A stretch of 64,000 nt of DNA. It comes from a virus. The notes under the pieces are model-generated. The model saw nothing but the letters and a program-made list of their open reading frames with translations, did no database searches and was not told where the DNA came from. The stretch is taken from IMG/VR virus record IMGVR_UViG_3300002835_000049, positions 51,353 through 115,352 of that record. One strand, written 5' to 3'. Below, in pieces: positions 47,374-54,807 of this stretch (position 1 is its first letter; every line of letters starts with the position of its first letter). A program made the translations under genes and the position numbers.

Positions 47374-47628
47374 TTAATATTTTTCAATATTATATGAACC
47401 ACAGATTCTGTGCTCTCTATTATACTCATCTTTGAATGTAATACATCCGTTTTTCTCCACATATGTATTAGTGAAAAAATTTGTGTTCTGAGTTCTATTA
47501 CCCGAAATGGTAATTTCATAATAGTGACCATTTATTGAGACACGACTTACCATATACATTCTGTGTCCAATAATAACAAATACAAATAAAAAAATAACAC
47601 CCACCAAAGTCAATAACTTATTTACCAT
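47374..47628 (-). CDS. N-anchored protein, duplicated family
   Basis: 84 residues. N-terminal membrane span (LLTLVGVIFLFVFVIIGHRM) and an outer domain with GHYYEITISGNRTQNTNFF, ENGCITFKDEYN-like and HRICGSYNI, very similar to the gene at 47931-48185. Two conserved Cys may pair. Function unknown. Confidence 0.65.
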   Translation of the reverse strand: MVNKLLTLVGVIFLFVFVIIGHRMYMVSRVSINGHYYEITISGNRTQNTNFFTNTYVEKNGCITFKDEYNREHRICGSYNIEKY

Positions 47629-47651
47629 ATTAATTTAATTTAAATTCCCGA

Positions 47652-47682
47652 CAAAGATAATCCTTTTTTTAATAATACCAAA
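47652..47682 (-). promoter_or_regulatory. Host-type promoter TTTG-N19-TATCTTTG
   Basis: TATCTTTG (47652-47659) and TTTG (47679-47682), 24 nt before the ATG at 47628. Confidence 0.7.
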
Positions 47683-47692
47683 CTTTTTTATA

Positions 47693-47929
47693 TTATTTTT
47701 TCATCGGATATAAAATTGTTTCCAAAGTTGCTTTATACGCCGAAGATTTAAATGGGTCTTTTTGATGTTGTATAGCAGCACCCTCAAATAACTCAATTGC
47801 TTTATCTAACCCATCATATTTAACAATCATTCTACCCGCAGCGGGAATCGTAAATGGATTACTCACTTTATGTTTATCACATATGTTATCAATCGTCTCT
47901 TTAATTCTCTCTTGAAATGTCTTTTCCAT
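47693..47929 (-). CDS. Hypothetical helical protein
   Basis: 78 residues from the ATG at 47929, one base after the upstream stop. MEKTFQERIKETIDNICDKH, then YDGLDKAIELFEGAAIQHQK. No family recognised. Lies between the two anchored paralogues. Confidence 0.58.
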   Translation of the reverse strand: MEKTFQERIKETIDNICDKHKVSNPFTIPAAGRMIVKYDGLDKAIELFEGAAIQHQKDPFKSSAYKATLETILYPMKK

Positions 47930-47930
47930 C

Positions 47931-48185
47931 TTAATATTCTGTAATGTTATACATACCACATATTCTATGTGACCTACTAAACTCATCTTTAAATGTTATA
48001 CACCCGTCTTTCTCCGCATACTTTTCAGTATAGAAACTTGTCTCTTGACGTTTATTACCCGGGATGGAGATTTCATATAAATGTTCCCCCTTTTTTAACC
48101 CACTAACCAAATATACTTTGTAACCTACAGAAGTTATAACAAGTAAAAAAATTATCACTATAAAACCTATCACACTATTTCTCAT
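47931..48185 (-). CDS. N-anchored protein, duplicated family
   Basis: 84 residues. Membrane span GFIVIIFLLVITSVGYKVYL, then EHLYEISIPGNKRQETSFYT, KDGCITFKDEFSRSHRICGM. About half identical to the gene at 47374, with both cysteines kept. Function unknown. Confidence 0.65.
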   Translation of the reverse strand: MRNSVIGFIVIIFLLVITSVGYKVYLVSGLKKGEHLYEISIPGNKRQETSFYTEKYAEKDGCITFKDEFSRSHRICGMYNITEY

Positions 48186-48186
48186 C

Positions 48187-48693
48187 TTATCTAAATTTTT
48201 CCATTCGTTTTTTAATCAACTCCGCAGTATCGTAGTCCTCATTCTCAATCGATTGTTTTAAATAAACCTCACACTCAACCTCATTCATCAAATCCACCGG
48301 TTTGCCATCAACTTTTTTACCGGTAGATTTACTAGTTTCACCAACACCACCTGTAAATCCTGGCTCACAACCCATCACTTCTTTAGCTTTATCATAGTTT
48401 TCTCTCCAAGTTGCAGATTTGTTAAAATTCATGACTGACCAATTGACTTGATAAGTCATCTTATCACCACAACTAATATAAAGTTTATCCAAATCCCAAC
48501 CTTCAAGGATTGCAAATTCCTTATTATTTTTTTCCAATATTCTATAATAATCACTTCTAATCAGAGATAATTTATCACCAACTTTCCAATTTTTACATAT
48601 TGATTTTCTATTTTTTTCTTGAATGGCACCAATGATACCAATCAACATCAATATTACCACAATAACACTTAAAATAATCCCTAATACTATCAT
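48187..48693 (-). CDS. N-anchored protein with UvrB/C-like helical tail
   Basis: 168 residues. N-terminal span (VLGIILSVIVVILMLIGIIG), a beta domain, and C-terminal ECEVYLKQSIENEDYDTAEL then IKKRMEKF, similar in pattern to the UVR helix-pair (L-x-x-A-I-x-x-E-D-Y-x-x-A). Operon with the anchored paralogues below. Function unknown. Confidence 0.58.
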   Translation of the reverse strand: MIVLGIILSVIVVILMLIGIIGAIQEKNRKSICKNWKVGDKLSLIRSDYYRILEKNNKEFAILEGWDLDKLYISCGDKMTYQVNWSVMNFNKSATWRENYDKAKEVMGCEPGFTGGVGETSKSTGKKVDGKPVDLMNEVECEVYLKQSIENEDYDTAELIKKRMEKFR

Positions 48694-48723
48694 AATTTAT
48701 TTTTTTATTTATTTGTCCATATT

Positions 48724-49461
48724 TTATTGTTCTGTAGTTGGTTTCAACCACAATAGTTTGTTTTCAAAAATGTAATTCTTTAATGTTGGGAAGTAGTATA
48801 ATGTCTCCAAAGTTTTTAATGTGTCGTGTTTGAAACATTTTAATAATTCCTCCCGGATTCTTTCCGTTGAAACGACCCCCATTTTAGTTTCATAGTCATA
48901 GTTATTGATATAGTAATCCAAAAACTTTAAACTAAAACCTTTTGTTATTGAGAATCTAATTGCTCTTAAAATACGGAGGGGGTCATCATCAAAAGTTTCT
49001 TTACAGGACTTTGGAGTGATTAAAACTCTTCTTTCCAAATCAAGTCGTCCACTGAAATAATCAATGATGGTACCATCCTCATCTTTGGCAAGAGCATTTA
49101 ATGTGAAGTCACGTCTCTCTAAATCATCGTATAGTGTCCCTGGTTTAACAATTGGTGTTCTTGTTCCGGGAATGTACCCAACTTCTTTACGAGCCATCAC
49201 AAAGTCAGCAACACCACTATACTTATGGTCTTTTGGGAACTTTGCTCTGATAGTAAAACAATCGGCAGTGATTAAGAACAATTCAAACTTCTCATCCTTC
49301 AGGTATTGTTCCAACATAGAGAACATAGATTCCGCAGTATCAAAGTCCTGCAACAATTTGTCATTAGGAACCGCAACATAATCCACATCTTTAGATTCAA
49401 GACCTAAAATCTCATCTCTAACCTTTCCCCCGACTTCGTAAAACTTAAACATATTTTCCAC
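48724..49461 (-). CDS. tRNA CCA-adding/poly(A) polymerase head domain protein
   Basis: 245 residues. GGKVRDEILG (11-20), KDVDYV with D25 and D27, RRDFTLNALA (116-125), DYFSGRLDLERRV (134-146) and DDPLRILRAIRF (159-170) are the class II nucleotidyltransferase motifs. The C-terminal tRNA-binding parts of full CCA enzymes (about 400 residues) are missing, so it is a short form. May add nucleotides to phage or host tRNA 3' ends, or to another RNA. Strong host-type promoter. Confidence 0.85.
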   Translation of the reverse strand: MENMFKFYEVGGKVRDEILGLESKDVDYVAVPNDKLLQDFDTAESMFSMLEQYLKDEKFELFLITADCFTIRAKFPKDHKYSGVADFVMARKEVGYIPGTRTPIVKPGTLYDDLERRDFTLNALAKDEDGTIIDYFSGRLDLERRVLITPKSCKETFDDDPLRILRAIRFSITKGFSLKFLDYYINNYDYETKMGVVSTERIREELLKCFKHDTLKTLETLYYFPTLKNYIFENKLLWLKPTTEQ

Positions 49462-49480
49462 TTTCTATTATTTTATTCGA

Positions 49481-49511
49481 CAAAGATAATACTATTATTT
49501 ATATAAACAAA
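49481..49511 (-). promoter_or_regulatory. Host-type promoter TTTG-N19-TATCTTTG
   Basis: TATCTTTG (49481-49488) and TTTG (49508-49511), 19 nt before the ATG at 49461. Confidence 0.72.
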
Positions 49512-49512
49512 A

Positions 49513-49546
49513 AAAACCTCAACAAATTTTACTCTGTTGAGGTTTT
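49513..49546 (-). terminator. Strong terminator after Nudix gene
   Basis: AAAACCTCAAC / GTTGAGGTTTT, eleven perfect pairs, T runs on both sides. Confidence 0.9.
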
Positions 49547-49619
49547 TATTATTCCAACCAGTTAAAGAAAGGGGTTGTTGGCTAAATGAGTATATAAATA
49601 TGCGGTAAAATTAGAAAAA

Positions 49620-50045
49620 TCAATCTTTTTTCAATAATCTCATAATTAATTTACATAATTGGTCCGATTTATTATCAAATGGCAGATTTTCAAGGTTAAA
49701 ATATCCACATTCTGTATGTTCTTCTCCATCCTTCGCACTTTCTAAATCCGGATTTATTGGTTCGTCTGTCTCCATCATAAAAACATACATCAACCCTTTT
49801 ATTTCCGTACCATCCCGATTATATCTTTTAACAAACCCAACTAATTTTAAATCATTATCTAATGTATAGTTAGTCTCTTCTTTGAATTCGCGTTTCACAC
49901 CATCCATAGGGTGTTCCCCCTTTTCCAAATGACCACAAGGAATACTCCATTGTCCTGGTAATTCACCTGTAGCGTTTCTTTTACAAAGCAAAACCTCGTC
50001 ACCACATTTAACTATTACTCCGGAATATCGTTTAACCTCTTTCAT
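49620..50045 (-). CDS. Nudix hydrolase
   Basis: 141 residues. Nudix box at 38-60: G38, E44, R52-E53, E56-E57, in the order G-x5-E-x7-RE-x2-EE, with N59 in place of the usual Gly. Upstream VIVKCGDEVLLCKRN and GQWSIPCGHLEKGE are typical. The family hydrolyses nucleoside diphosphate-linked compounds (e.g. oxidised dNTPs, NADH, capped RNA). Diverges from the DUF192 gene. Confidence 0.9.
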   Translation of the reverse strand: MKEVKRYSGVIVKCGDEVLLCKRNATGELPGQWSIPCGHLEKGEHPMDGVKREFKEETNYTLDNDLKLVGFVKRYNRDGTEIKGLMYVFMMETDEPINPDLESAKDGEEHTECGYFNLENLPFDNKSDQLCKLIMRLLKKD

Positions 50046-50060
50046 TTTATTAAATTTATG

Positions 50061-50068
50061 ATATTTAT
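50061..50068 (+). promoter_or_regulatory. ATATTTAT box 4 nt before ATG of 50073 gene
   Basis: Fixed-spacing class, plus strand; decides the start at 50073. Confidence 0.55.
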
Positions 50069-50072
50069 CTAT

Positions 50073-50414
50073 ATGATAATAAATATAGGCAATTCAGAAT
50101 TCAATGTCAAAGTAGTTTTTTCAAAAAAAGATACATCAAATGGTATGATGGGTAAGAGATTTGATAAAACTTTTAATGGTATGTTATTTTTAATGTCTGA
50201 TGGTCAACACGGATTTTGGATGAAAGATTGTATCATACCTTTAGATATAATTTTCATATCCAATAATGTAATTACAAAAATATACCATAAGTGTCCACCT
50301 TGTAATACCAACGAATGTAAATCATATATTGGTGAAGGAGACACAATTCTTGAAGTTCAAGGGAACACCTGTAAAAAATTAGGTATTAAAATTGGTGATA
50401 AAATATCCGCATAA
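50073..50414 (+). CDS. DUF192 family protein
   Basis: 113 residues from the ATG at 50073. MMGKRFDKTFNGMLFLM, HGFWMKDCIIPLDIIFISNN and KIYHKCPPC then ILEVQGNTCKKLGIKIGDKI are the DUF192 signature; most family members have an N-terminal signal, which is absent here. Function of the family is poorly known. Uses the phage ATATTTAT box but has no leader. Confidence 0.85.
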   Translation: MIINIGNSEFNVKVVFSKKDTSNGMMGKRFDKTFNGMLFLMSDGQHGFWMKDCIIPLDIIFISNNVITKIYHKCPPCNTNECKSYIGEGDTILEVQGNTCKKLGIKIGDKISA

Positions 50415-50417
50415 AAA

Positions 50418-50437
50418 ATGACCCATTATAGGTCATC
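50418..50437. terminator. Bidirectional terminator
   Basis: ATGACC / GGTCAT stem followed by T-rich sequence between convergent genes. Confidence 0.65.
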
Positions 50438-50451
50438 TCTTATTTTTCATA

Positions 50452-51399
50452 TTATATCAAACCCTTTACCGCATTTCCTAACAATGGAGCCAATAGAGTT
50501 GTTATTGGGTCAGACCCTGTTTTAGGTTGAGTTGGAGGTGTTGGTTTCATTTCCTTATTTTCACCACCAAATTCACTATTAAACAATTCTTTATTTTTTG
50601 GGTCACTATTAAATTTCTCAACCTTTTGGTCTATGTCCGTAACCTTTTGTTCCAATTCATCCGGACCAACAAAGTTATGAATACCTAACATATCTAATAA
50701 TGCCAAATACCATTTACTTCTTCTCATTAATGACCTTGTCGCCGCATTACCACCAATTCTTGGGACACCACCAACAAGTCTATTAAGGAAGGATGGTTTT
50801 AACGCCTCATAACCTCTGAAAGCCTTGAATTTACCTGTCGTACCCATTTCTTTACTTGCTTTAGTAAATAATTTCACATATTCTTCCAATAAATTAACAA
50901 ATCTACTACCTAAATAAGGAACTTTACCAATAGAAGACCTTAATGTAGTTATTAATTTCTCACCCCAAGCCGGAGATTTTTCTACCATTTTAGCAATTGG
51001 CCCACCAACTGATTTGGCAGCTCCAGCAACTTTAACAGCATCACCAGTAAGAGTCGCCGCTTTAAACGCTTTTGCTCCTTCACCACCTAATTTCATAACA
51101 CCTACAACCGGTTTAGCTATAATATCACCAAAAATAGGTAAAGCAGCAATAAAAGATAAAATCGCAAACAATTTATCTCCTTGTCTCCAATAACTAATAC
51201 CATTAACTAAATCCACAACACCTGTTGGGTCAAATATACCCGCAATATCACCAACGGTATTATACCATTTTGACTCTGAAAGTAATTTTTTCTTTTCAGG
51301 GTAAAGAGTTTTCATTACCTCAACAACAAAAATTTTCTCACCACGAGTTAAACCTTCCCACTTTTCAGTTAACTCATTAATTTGATTTAATTTTTTCAT
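50452..51399 (-). CDS. Leader-bearing hydrophobic protein (pre-toxin-like)
   Basis: 315 residues. Long leader of about 42 residues ends KKKLLSE before SKW (L-S-E before S, ideal site). Next comes WYNTVGDIAGIFDPTGVVDL and a hydrophobic stretch LFAILSFIAALPIFGDIIA, resembling the pre-toxin regions of polymorphic toxins and some phage internal proteins, then basic helices and a Pro-rich end. It could insert into or cross membranes during DNA entry (inference). Pairs with the peptidoglycan-binding gene. Confidence 0.58.
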   Translation of the reverse strand: MKKLNQINELTEKWEGLTRGEKIFVVEVMKTLYPEKKKLLSESKWYNTVGDIAGIFDPTGVVDLVNGISYWRQGDKLFAILSFIAALPIFGDIIAKPVVGVMKLGGEGAKAFKAATLTGDAVKVAGAAKSVGGPIAKMVEKSPAWGEKLITTLRSSIGKVPYLGSRFVNLLEEYVKLFTKASKEMGTTGKFKAFRGYEALKPSFLNRLVGGVPRIGGNAATRSLMRRSKWYLALLDMLGIHNFVGPDELEQKVTDIDQKVEKFNSDPKNKELFNSEFGGENKEMKPTPPTQPKTGSDPITTLLAPLLGNAVKGLI

Positions 51400-51401
51400 A
51401 A

Positions 51402-51761
51402 TTAATCTAACCCCAAGAAATGAATACCTTTATCAATAATACTACCTTCTTGAGATACACAACTTTTGAATATTTGAACATCTGAGTCAGGCATTTTACT
51501 TTGTGTTGCAGGACCCCAAATACCGTCCACAGGATAAACACCAATTTTAGATTGGTATTTACTCAATGCTTGTTTAACACTATCACCCAAGAGTCCATCA
51601 ACTTTTAGTGGTTGATTCTTATCATCTCTATGTCCTTTTTTATTTAAAAAACATTGAATACCTTTCTTTAATTCAGGACTTTCATTTTGTTCAGTAACCA
51701 ATCCGTATATTGAACGGATATCACTTCTTTCTTCTTCGGAAATTATAAATCTTTTTGCCAT
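51402..51761 (-). CDS. Leader-bearing peptidoglycan-binding protein
   Basis: 119 residues. MAKRFIISEEERSDIRSIYG leader (I-S-E at 7-9) then a PG_binding_1-type helical domain: LKKGIQCFLNKKGHR, VDGLLGDSVKQALSKYQSKI and VDGIWGPATQSKM. Such domains hold enzymes on peptidoglycan; no catalytic part is present. With the hydrophobic partner two bases downstream, it fits a wall-contact role in genome delivery or lysis. ATATTTAT box 16 nt upstream. Confidence 0.78.
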   Translation of the reverse strand: MAKRFIISEEERSDIRSIYGLVTEQNESPELKKGIQCFLNKKGHRDDKNQPLKVDGLLGDSVKQALSKYQSKIGVYPVDGIWGPATQSKMPDSDVQIFKSCVSQEGSIIDKGIHFLGLD

Positions 51762-51777
51762 AATAAATCTTTTAGTT

Positions 51778-51785
51778 ATAAATAT
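51778..51785 (-). promoter_or_regulatory. ATATTTAT box, 16 nt before 51402-51761 gene
   Basis: Variable-spacing class of the octamer. Confidence 0.45.
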
Positions 51786-51798
51786 ACAGAAAACAAAA

Positions 51799-51818
51799 AA
51801 GAGGTTATAACACCTCTT
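51799..51818 (-). terminator. Terminator at end of methyltransferase gene
   Basis: AAGAGGT / ACCTCTT stem and T run; the gene's stop codon lies inside it. Confidence 0.8.
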
Positions 51819-53712
51819 CTTTTAATTCTAATTTTGTCTGTTTCTTATCATCAATGAATGCTTGAACTCTTTTCCGAGCAACTTCCGTATAATCCGGAGA
51901 TAACTCAATTCCAATCCATCGTCTCTCTAATACTTCTGCCGCTACAGCTGATGTTCCACTTCCCATAAAGGGGTCAAGAACAATATCATCCTTATATGTA
52001 AGTATCTTAATCGCCTTCCCAGGTATATCCATTGAGAATGTGGCTTTAGTTAATGATTTAGTATCTGCAAAATATTCCCACCTTCCAAACACCAAGTTCA
52101 TAAACTCTTTCTTGTCCTCATCCTTATAAACCATCTTATTTTTGATGGTTCCATCTTCCTGAATTACTTTAGTTGGTTCTCCTTCCCATTGGGATTGTCC
52201 TTTAAGTAATTTCTTACTCGTTTTCTTATAAGCCAATATGATACACTCTTTTGGGTTATAAATATAGGGGCTCGACGCTGACATCCATGAGTTACCACAC
52301 CACACTAATTGTCCTGATTTTTCAACTAATAATGTTTTATTAGGTACTGACACACAATAAACTTTATCATCATAATCAATTGTGGTAACATTTTTTTTCT
52401 TTATATAACTTTGTTCTTTGTTGAGGATTTGAATTGTTGTCATTGGGTAATTAGATTTTATTATTTTACCATTCCAAAGTCTATCTTTCGCAAAATAACT
52501 ATATAATGAACAAATTCTCCCCGATTCAAATAATAATCTAAGAATTTGGTCTTTCATTATCTCACTACATACAGAAATTTTCCACAATTCATTGTCTTTA
52601 GTAAAAGACCCATCACCATAAAATATCCATAATAATAATATTTCTTTCTGTCTTTTAGACATATTAAAAACATAATCAGGTATTGTTCTTAAATTTTTAC
52701 TTTTTGTATCAAGTAAAAACGACGCCAATTGTTTTGAACAACAAAAATATTCGTTTTTTTGTTTTTTATATTCAAAATTAAATGGCAATCTCTCCAACAA
52801 TTCTTCAATTTCTTTTAAAAATTTTATTTTTGTTTGATAAATAGATATTTTGTATATACCTCGTTTAACATCATACGTTAATGAACCATCTGTTAGAAAA
52901 ATACCTAAAAATCTCATCCAATCATCCGCATCAACAATTACCGAATCTTCATTTCTATATATTTTTTTACTTCTTAACCCATACTCTACAGGAGGTATCA
53001 CAACAGTTTTCACATCCACAACATTATTTAACCCATTATGACTTCTAGGTATTGTGAAAACCTCTTGAGTTATCTCATTAAATGGTATAACGTCTATTTT
53101 AGAGTTGTCTACTCTAACCATATTATGGTTTTCTGTTATAGTAAGATTAACCGAACGAGTTTTAATATTTACTAATTTACCTTTAAATGGTTTTTCAATA
53201 TAATCAAAAGCCTTTTGATACTCAATTTCTTTAGTTGTAGGATTTAATGTCATAAATAAATCCGTCTTAATATCAACATCCTTAAAAAATTTAAGACCAT
53301 TATTTGTCATAACTTTAGTTTCATTATCATAACAACCCCAAGCAGTTTGTCTCACTCGGTGTGGTGAATCCTCAGTTAAATCAACCATCCCGTAAAATTT
53401 AAAACCAACTTCCTTCATCTTCATCCAAAATTCAGCGTTGAATAATATTCTACCTCCTCTTTCTTGAACATTCACTTCTATTGGAACATTGATGGCGATT
53501 CTTCCGTCATCCTTTAACACTCTATACGCTTCAGTTAACCATTTTGTCGTAAAATCCCAATACTCATCCATTGGAATACTATCATTATACACATCGTATT
53601 TGATGTTAACAGAATATGGTGGACTAGTCACCACTAAATCCACACAACCTTCAGGAAATGTTCCCATAACCTCAACACACTCACCATTTATAATCTTCCC
53701 TGTCTCTATCAT
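51805..53712 (-). CDS. DNA methyltransferase interrupted by an intein
   Basis: 635 residues as translated. N-extein 1-126 holds the motif IV loop SPPY (30-33) after GTFPEGCVDLVVT; C-extein 475-635 holds DPFMGSGTSAVAA (580-592) and RWIGIELSPDY, the S-adenosylmethionine motif, as in beta-class N4-C/N6-A methyltransferases. Spliced length would be about 287. The intein (127-474) sits at WG-C. Methylation could protect phage DNA from host restriction. Starts one base from the 53714 gene. Confidence 0.9.
   Translation of the reverse strand: MIETGKIINGECVEVMGTFPEGCVDLVVTSPPYSVNIKYDVYNDSIPMDEYWDFTTKWLTEAYRVLKDDGRIAINVPIEVNVQERGGRILFNAEFWMKMKEVGFKFYGMVDLTEDSPHRVRQTAWGCYDNETKVMTNNGLKFFKDVDIKTDLFMTLNPTTKEIEYQKAFDYIEKPFKGKLVNIKTRSVNLTITENHNMVRVDNSKIDVIPFNEITQEVFTIPRSHNGLNNVVDVKTVVIPPVEYGLRSKKIYRNEDSVIVDADDWMRFLGIFLTDGSLTYDVKRGIYKISIYQTKIKFLKEIEELLERLPFNFEYKKQKNEYFCCSKQLASFLLDTKSKNLRTIPDYVFNMSKRQKEILLLWIFYGDGSFTKDNELWKISVCSEIMKDQILRLLFESGRICSLYSYFAKDRLWNGKIIKSNYPMTTIQILNKEQSYIKKKNVTTIDYDDKVYCVSVPNKTLLVEKSGQLVWCGNSWMSASSPYIYNPKECIILAYKKTSKKLLKGQSQWEGEPTKVIQEDGTIKNKMVYKDEDKKEFMNLVFGRWEYFADTKSLTKATFSMDIPGKAIKILTYKDDIVLDPFMGSGTSAVAAEVLERRWIGIELSPDYTEVARKRVQAFIDDKKQTKLELKEEVL
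52291..53334 (-). mobile_element. Intein with LAGLIDADG homing endonuclease
   Basis: 348 residues. Starts C127-YDNETKVMTNNG (splicing block A); TITENHNM is block B. RFLGIFLTDGSL and LLWIFYGDGSF are the two LAGLIDADG helices, so it may cut an unoccupied allele. Ends VYCVSVPNKTLLVE...LVWCG-N474, with S475 as the first C-extein residue. The residue before the terminal Asn is Gly, not the usual His, a known but slower-splicing variant. Inserted in the motif between target and cofactor domains. Confidence 0.88.
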
Positions 53713-53713
53713 A

Positions 53714-54010
53714 TTATTCTGTTAATTGGTATTCCCAACCATCTTCTTTTTTTATTGGTGTAATCTCTAAATCTAAAAACACCGCATTCTGTTCTCCCGC
53801 ATATAACCCTAATATGTTATAATCATAAAACTCTTCAGCCTCACCATAAGTCATCAGGTCTCTCTCTTGTAGGATGTGTAATATTCTTGGTTTGGAATAT
53901 AACATTTTCCTTCCAGGGGAACCAAAATCCTCAACAATCCCAATGATAGCATCCTCTAACCCATCTAATAAAACCGCACCTTCCGCGTACTCATCAATAT
54001 CAACTAACAT
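53714..54010 (-). CDS. Conserved phage protein
   Basis: 98 residues. EGAVLLDGLEDAIIGIVEDF, PRILHILQERDLMTYGEAEEF and NILGLYAGEQNAVFLD match a conserved phage family of unknown role that often neighbours DNA-metabolism genes. Overlaps the DUF3310 gene. Confidence 0.68.
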   Translation of the reverse strand: MLVDIDEYAEGAVLLDGLEDAIIGIVEDFGSPGRKMLYSKPRILHILQERDLMTYGEAEEFYDYNILGLYAGEQNAVFLDLEITPIKKEDGWEYQLTE

Positions 54011-54236
54011 TCTTGTTATTTTTTTCTAAATTTTCAATTCTACGATTAAGATACCAAGCCGCCTTGAGTAAATCTTCCAATTCTTTCTCCGGATATTTCT
54101 TACCCGCTCTTGAGATATATTTCACCGTATTACCCAAATGAAAATCTAAAGACCAATTCTCTATTACCTTAATCGCCTCATAAGGATTTTCCGCACCCCC
54201 ATAATGGTCTGGGTTTTTCACCATTTCTTTACTCAT
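54000..54236 (-). CDS. DUF3310 family protein
   Basis: 78 residues. PDHYGGAENPYEAIKVIENW, LDFHLGNTVKYISRAGKK and LEDLLKAAWYLNRRIENLEK are the DUF3310 signature, a family often listed as nucleotide kinase-like or SaV-like in phages, function unproven. Overlaps neighbours by 4 and 11 nt, part of a six-gene compact run. Confidence 0.85.
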   Translation of the reverse strand: MSKEMVKNPDHYGGAENPYEAIKVIENWSLDFHLGNTVKYISRAGKKYPEKELEDLLKAAWYLNRRIENLEKNNKNVS

Positions 54237-54457
54237 AATTTTACTATATAATATTTACCTAATTTAATATTTTTTTTATACCCCTGTCTAACAGAAAACA
54301 ATGGTTTTGTTGTTATTTTAAACCCAACCCCACTCTTACCTGAAGTAATATAAAACTGAGTTTTAGATTTACCTATTAAGAGGGGAAAGTTAAATATTCT
54401 AACCACTGTTTGACTACAACCACTACCAATATGATATGTTTTTTTAGATAACCACAT
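54233..54457 (-). CDS. Small basic protein
   Basis: 74 residues, Lys/Gly-rich beta, GSGCSQTVVRIFNFPLLIGK and YKKNIKLGKYYIVKL. Unrecognised; overlaps the next gene by 4 nt. Confidence 0.52.
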   Translation of the reverse strand: MWLSKKTYHIGSGCSQTVVRIFNFPLLIGKSKTQFYITSGKSGVGFKITTKPLFSVRQGYKKNIKLGKYYIVKL

Positions 54458-54626
54458 AATAATCTTTCGCTACTTTACTTTCTACAATAATACCGGATTC
54501 TATCAAAAAATCCAGCTCTTTTTTTGTTTCTTCAATATTTTTTTTGAGAATATACTTTGAAATATAAGTAATGTGAATTGGTTGTCTTAATTTACCAATC
54601 AAATTGTTAATTTGTTTTTCGTCCAT
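54444..54626 (-). CDS. Small helical protein, possible winged helix
   Basis: 60 residues. IHITYISKYILKKNIEETKK and LDFLIESGIIVESKVAKDYYVVI have the helix-turn-wing spacing of small DNA-binding proteins, but this is not certain. Overlaps neighbours by 14 and 20 nt. Confidence 0.52.
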   Translation of the reverse strand: MDEKQINNLIGKLRQPIHITYISKYILKKNIEETKKELDFLIESGIIVESKVAKDYYVVI

Positions 54627-54807
54627 AATTAAGTTTTTCTTTAATTTTATCTTCAGGTAATCCTTTATTATACCATTTATAAACTTTAGACGATATTTTA
54701 TCCGACAGAATTAACATATCCGATTTAAACAACAAAGTTAAACCTAAATTATTATTAAAACAATTTTTTATTGATTTTTTATTAATTATTCTTTTATTAA
54801 ATCCCAT
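54607..54807 (-). CDS. Small basic protein
   Basis: 66 residues: basic start MGFNKRIINKKSIKNCFNNN, then YKWYNKGLPEDKIKEKLNYG with a helix of the kind seen in small DNA-binding proteins. Shares a base with the preceding stop. Confidence 0.52.
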   Translation of the reverse strand: MGFNKRIINKKSIKNCFNNNLGLTLLFKSDMLILSDKISSKVYKWYNKGLPEDKIKEKLNYGRKTN

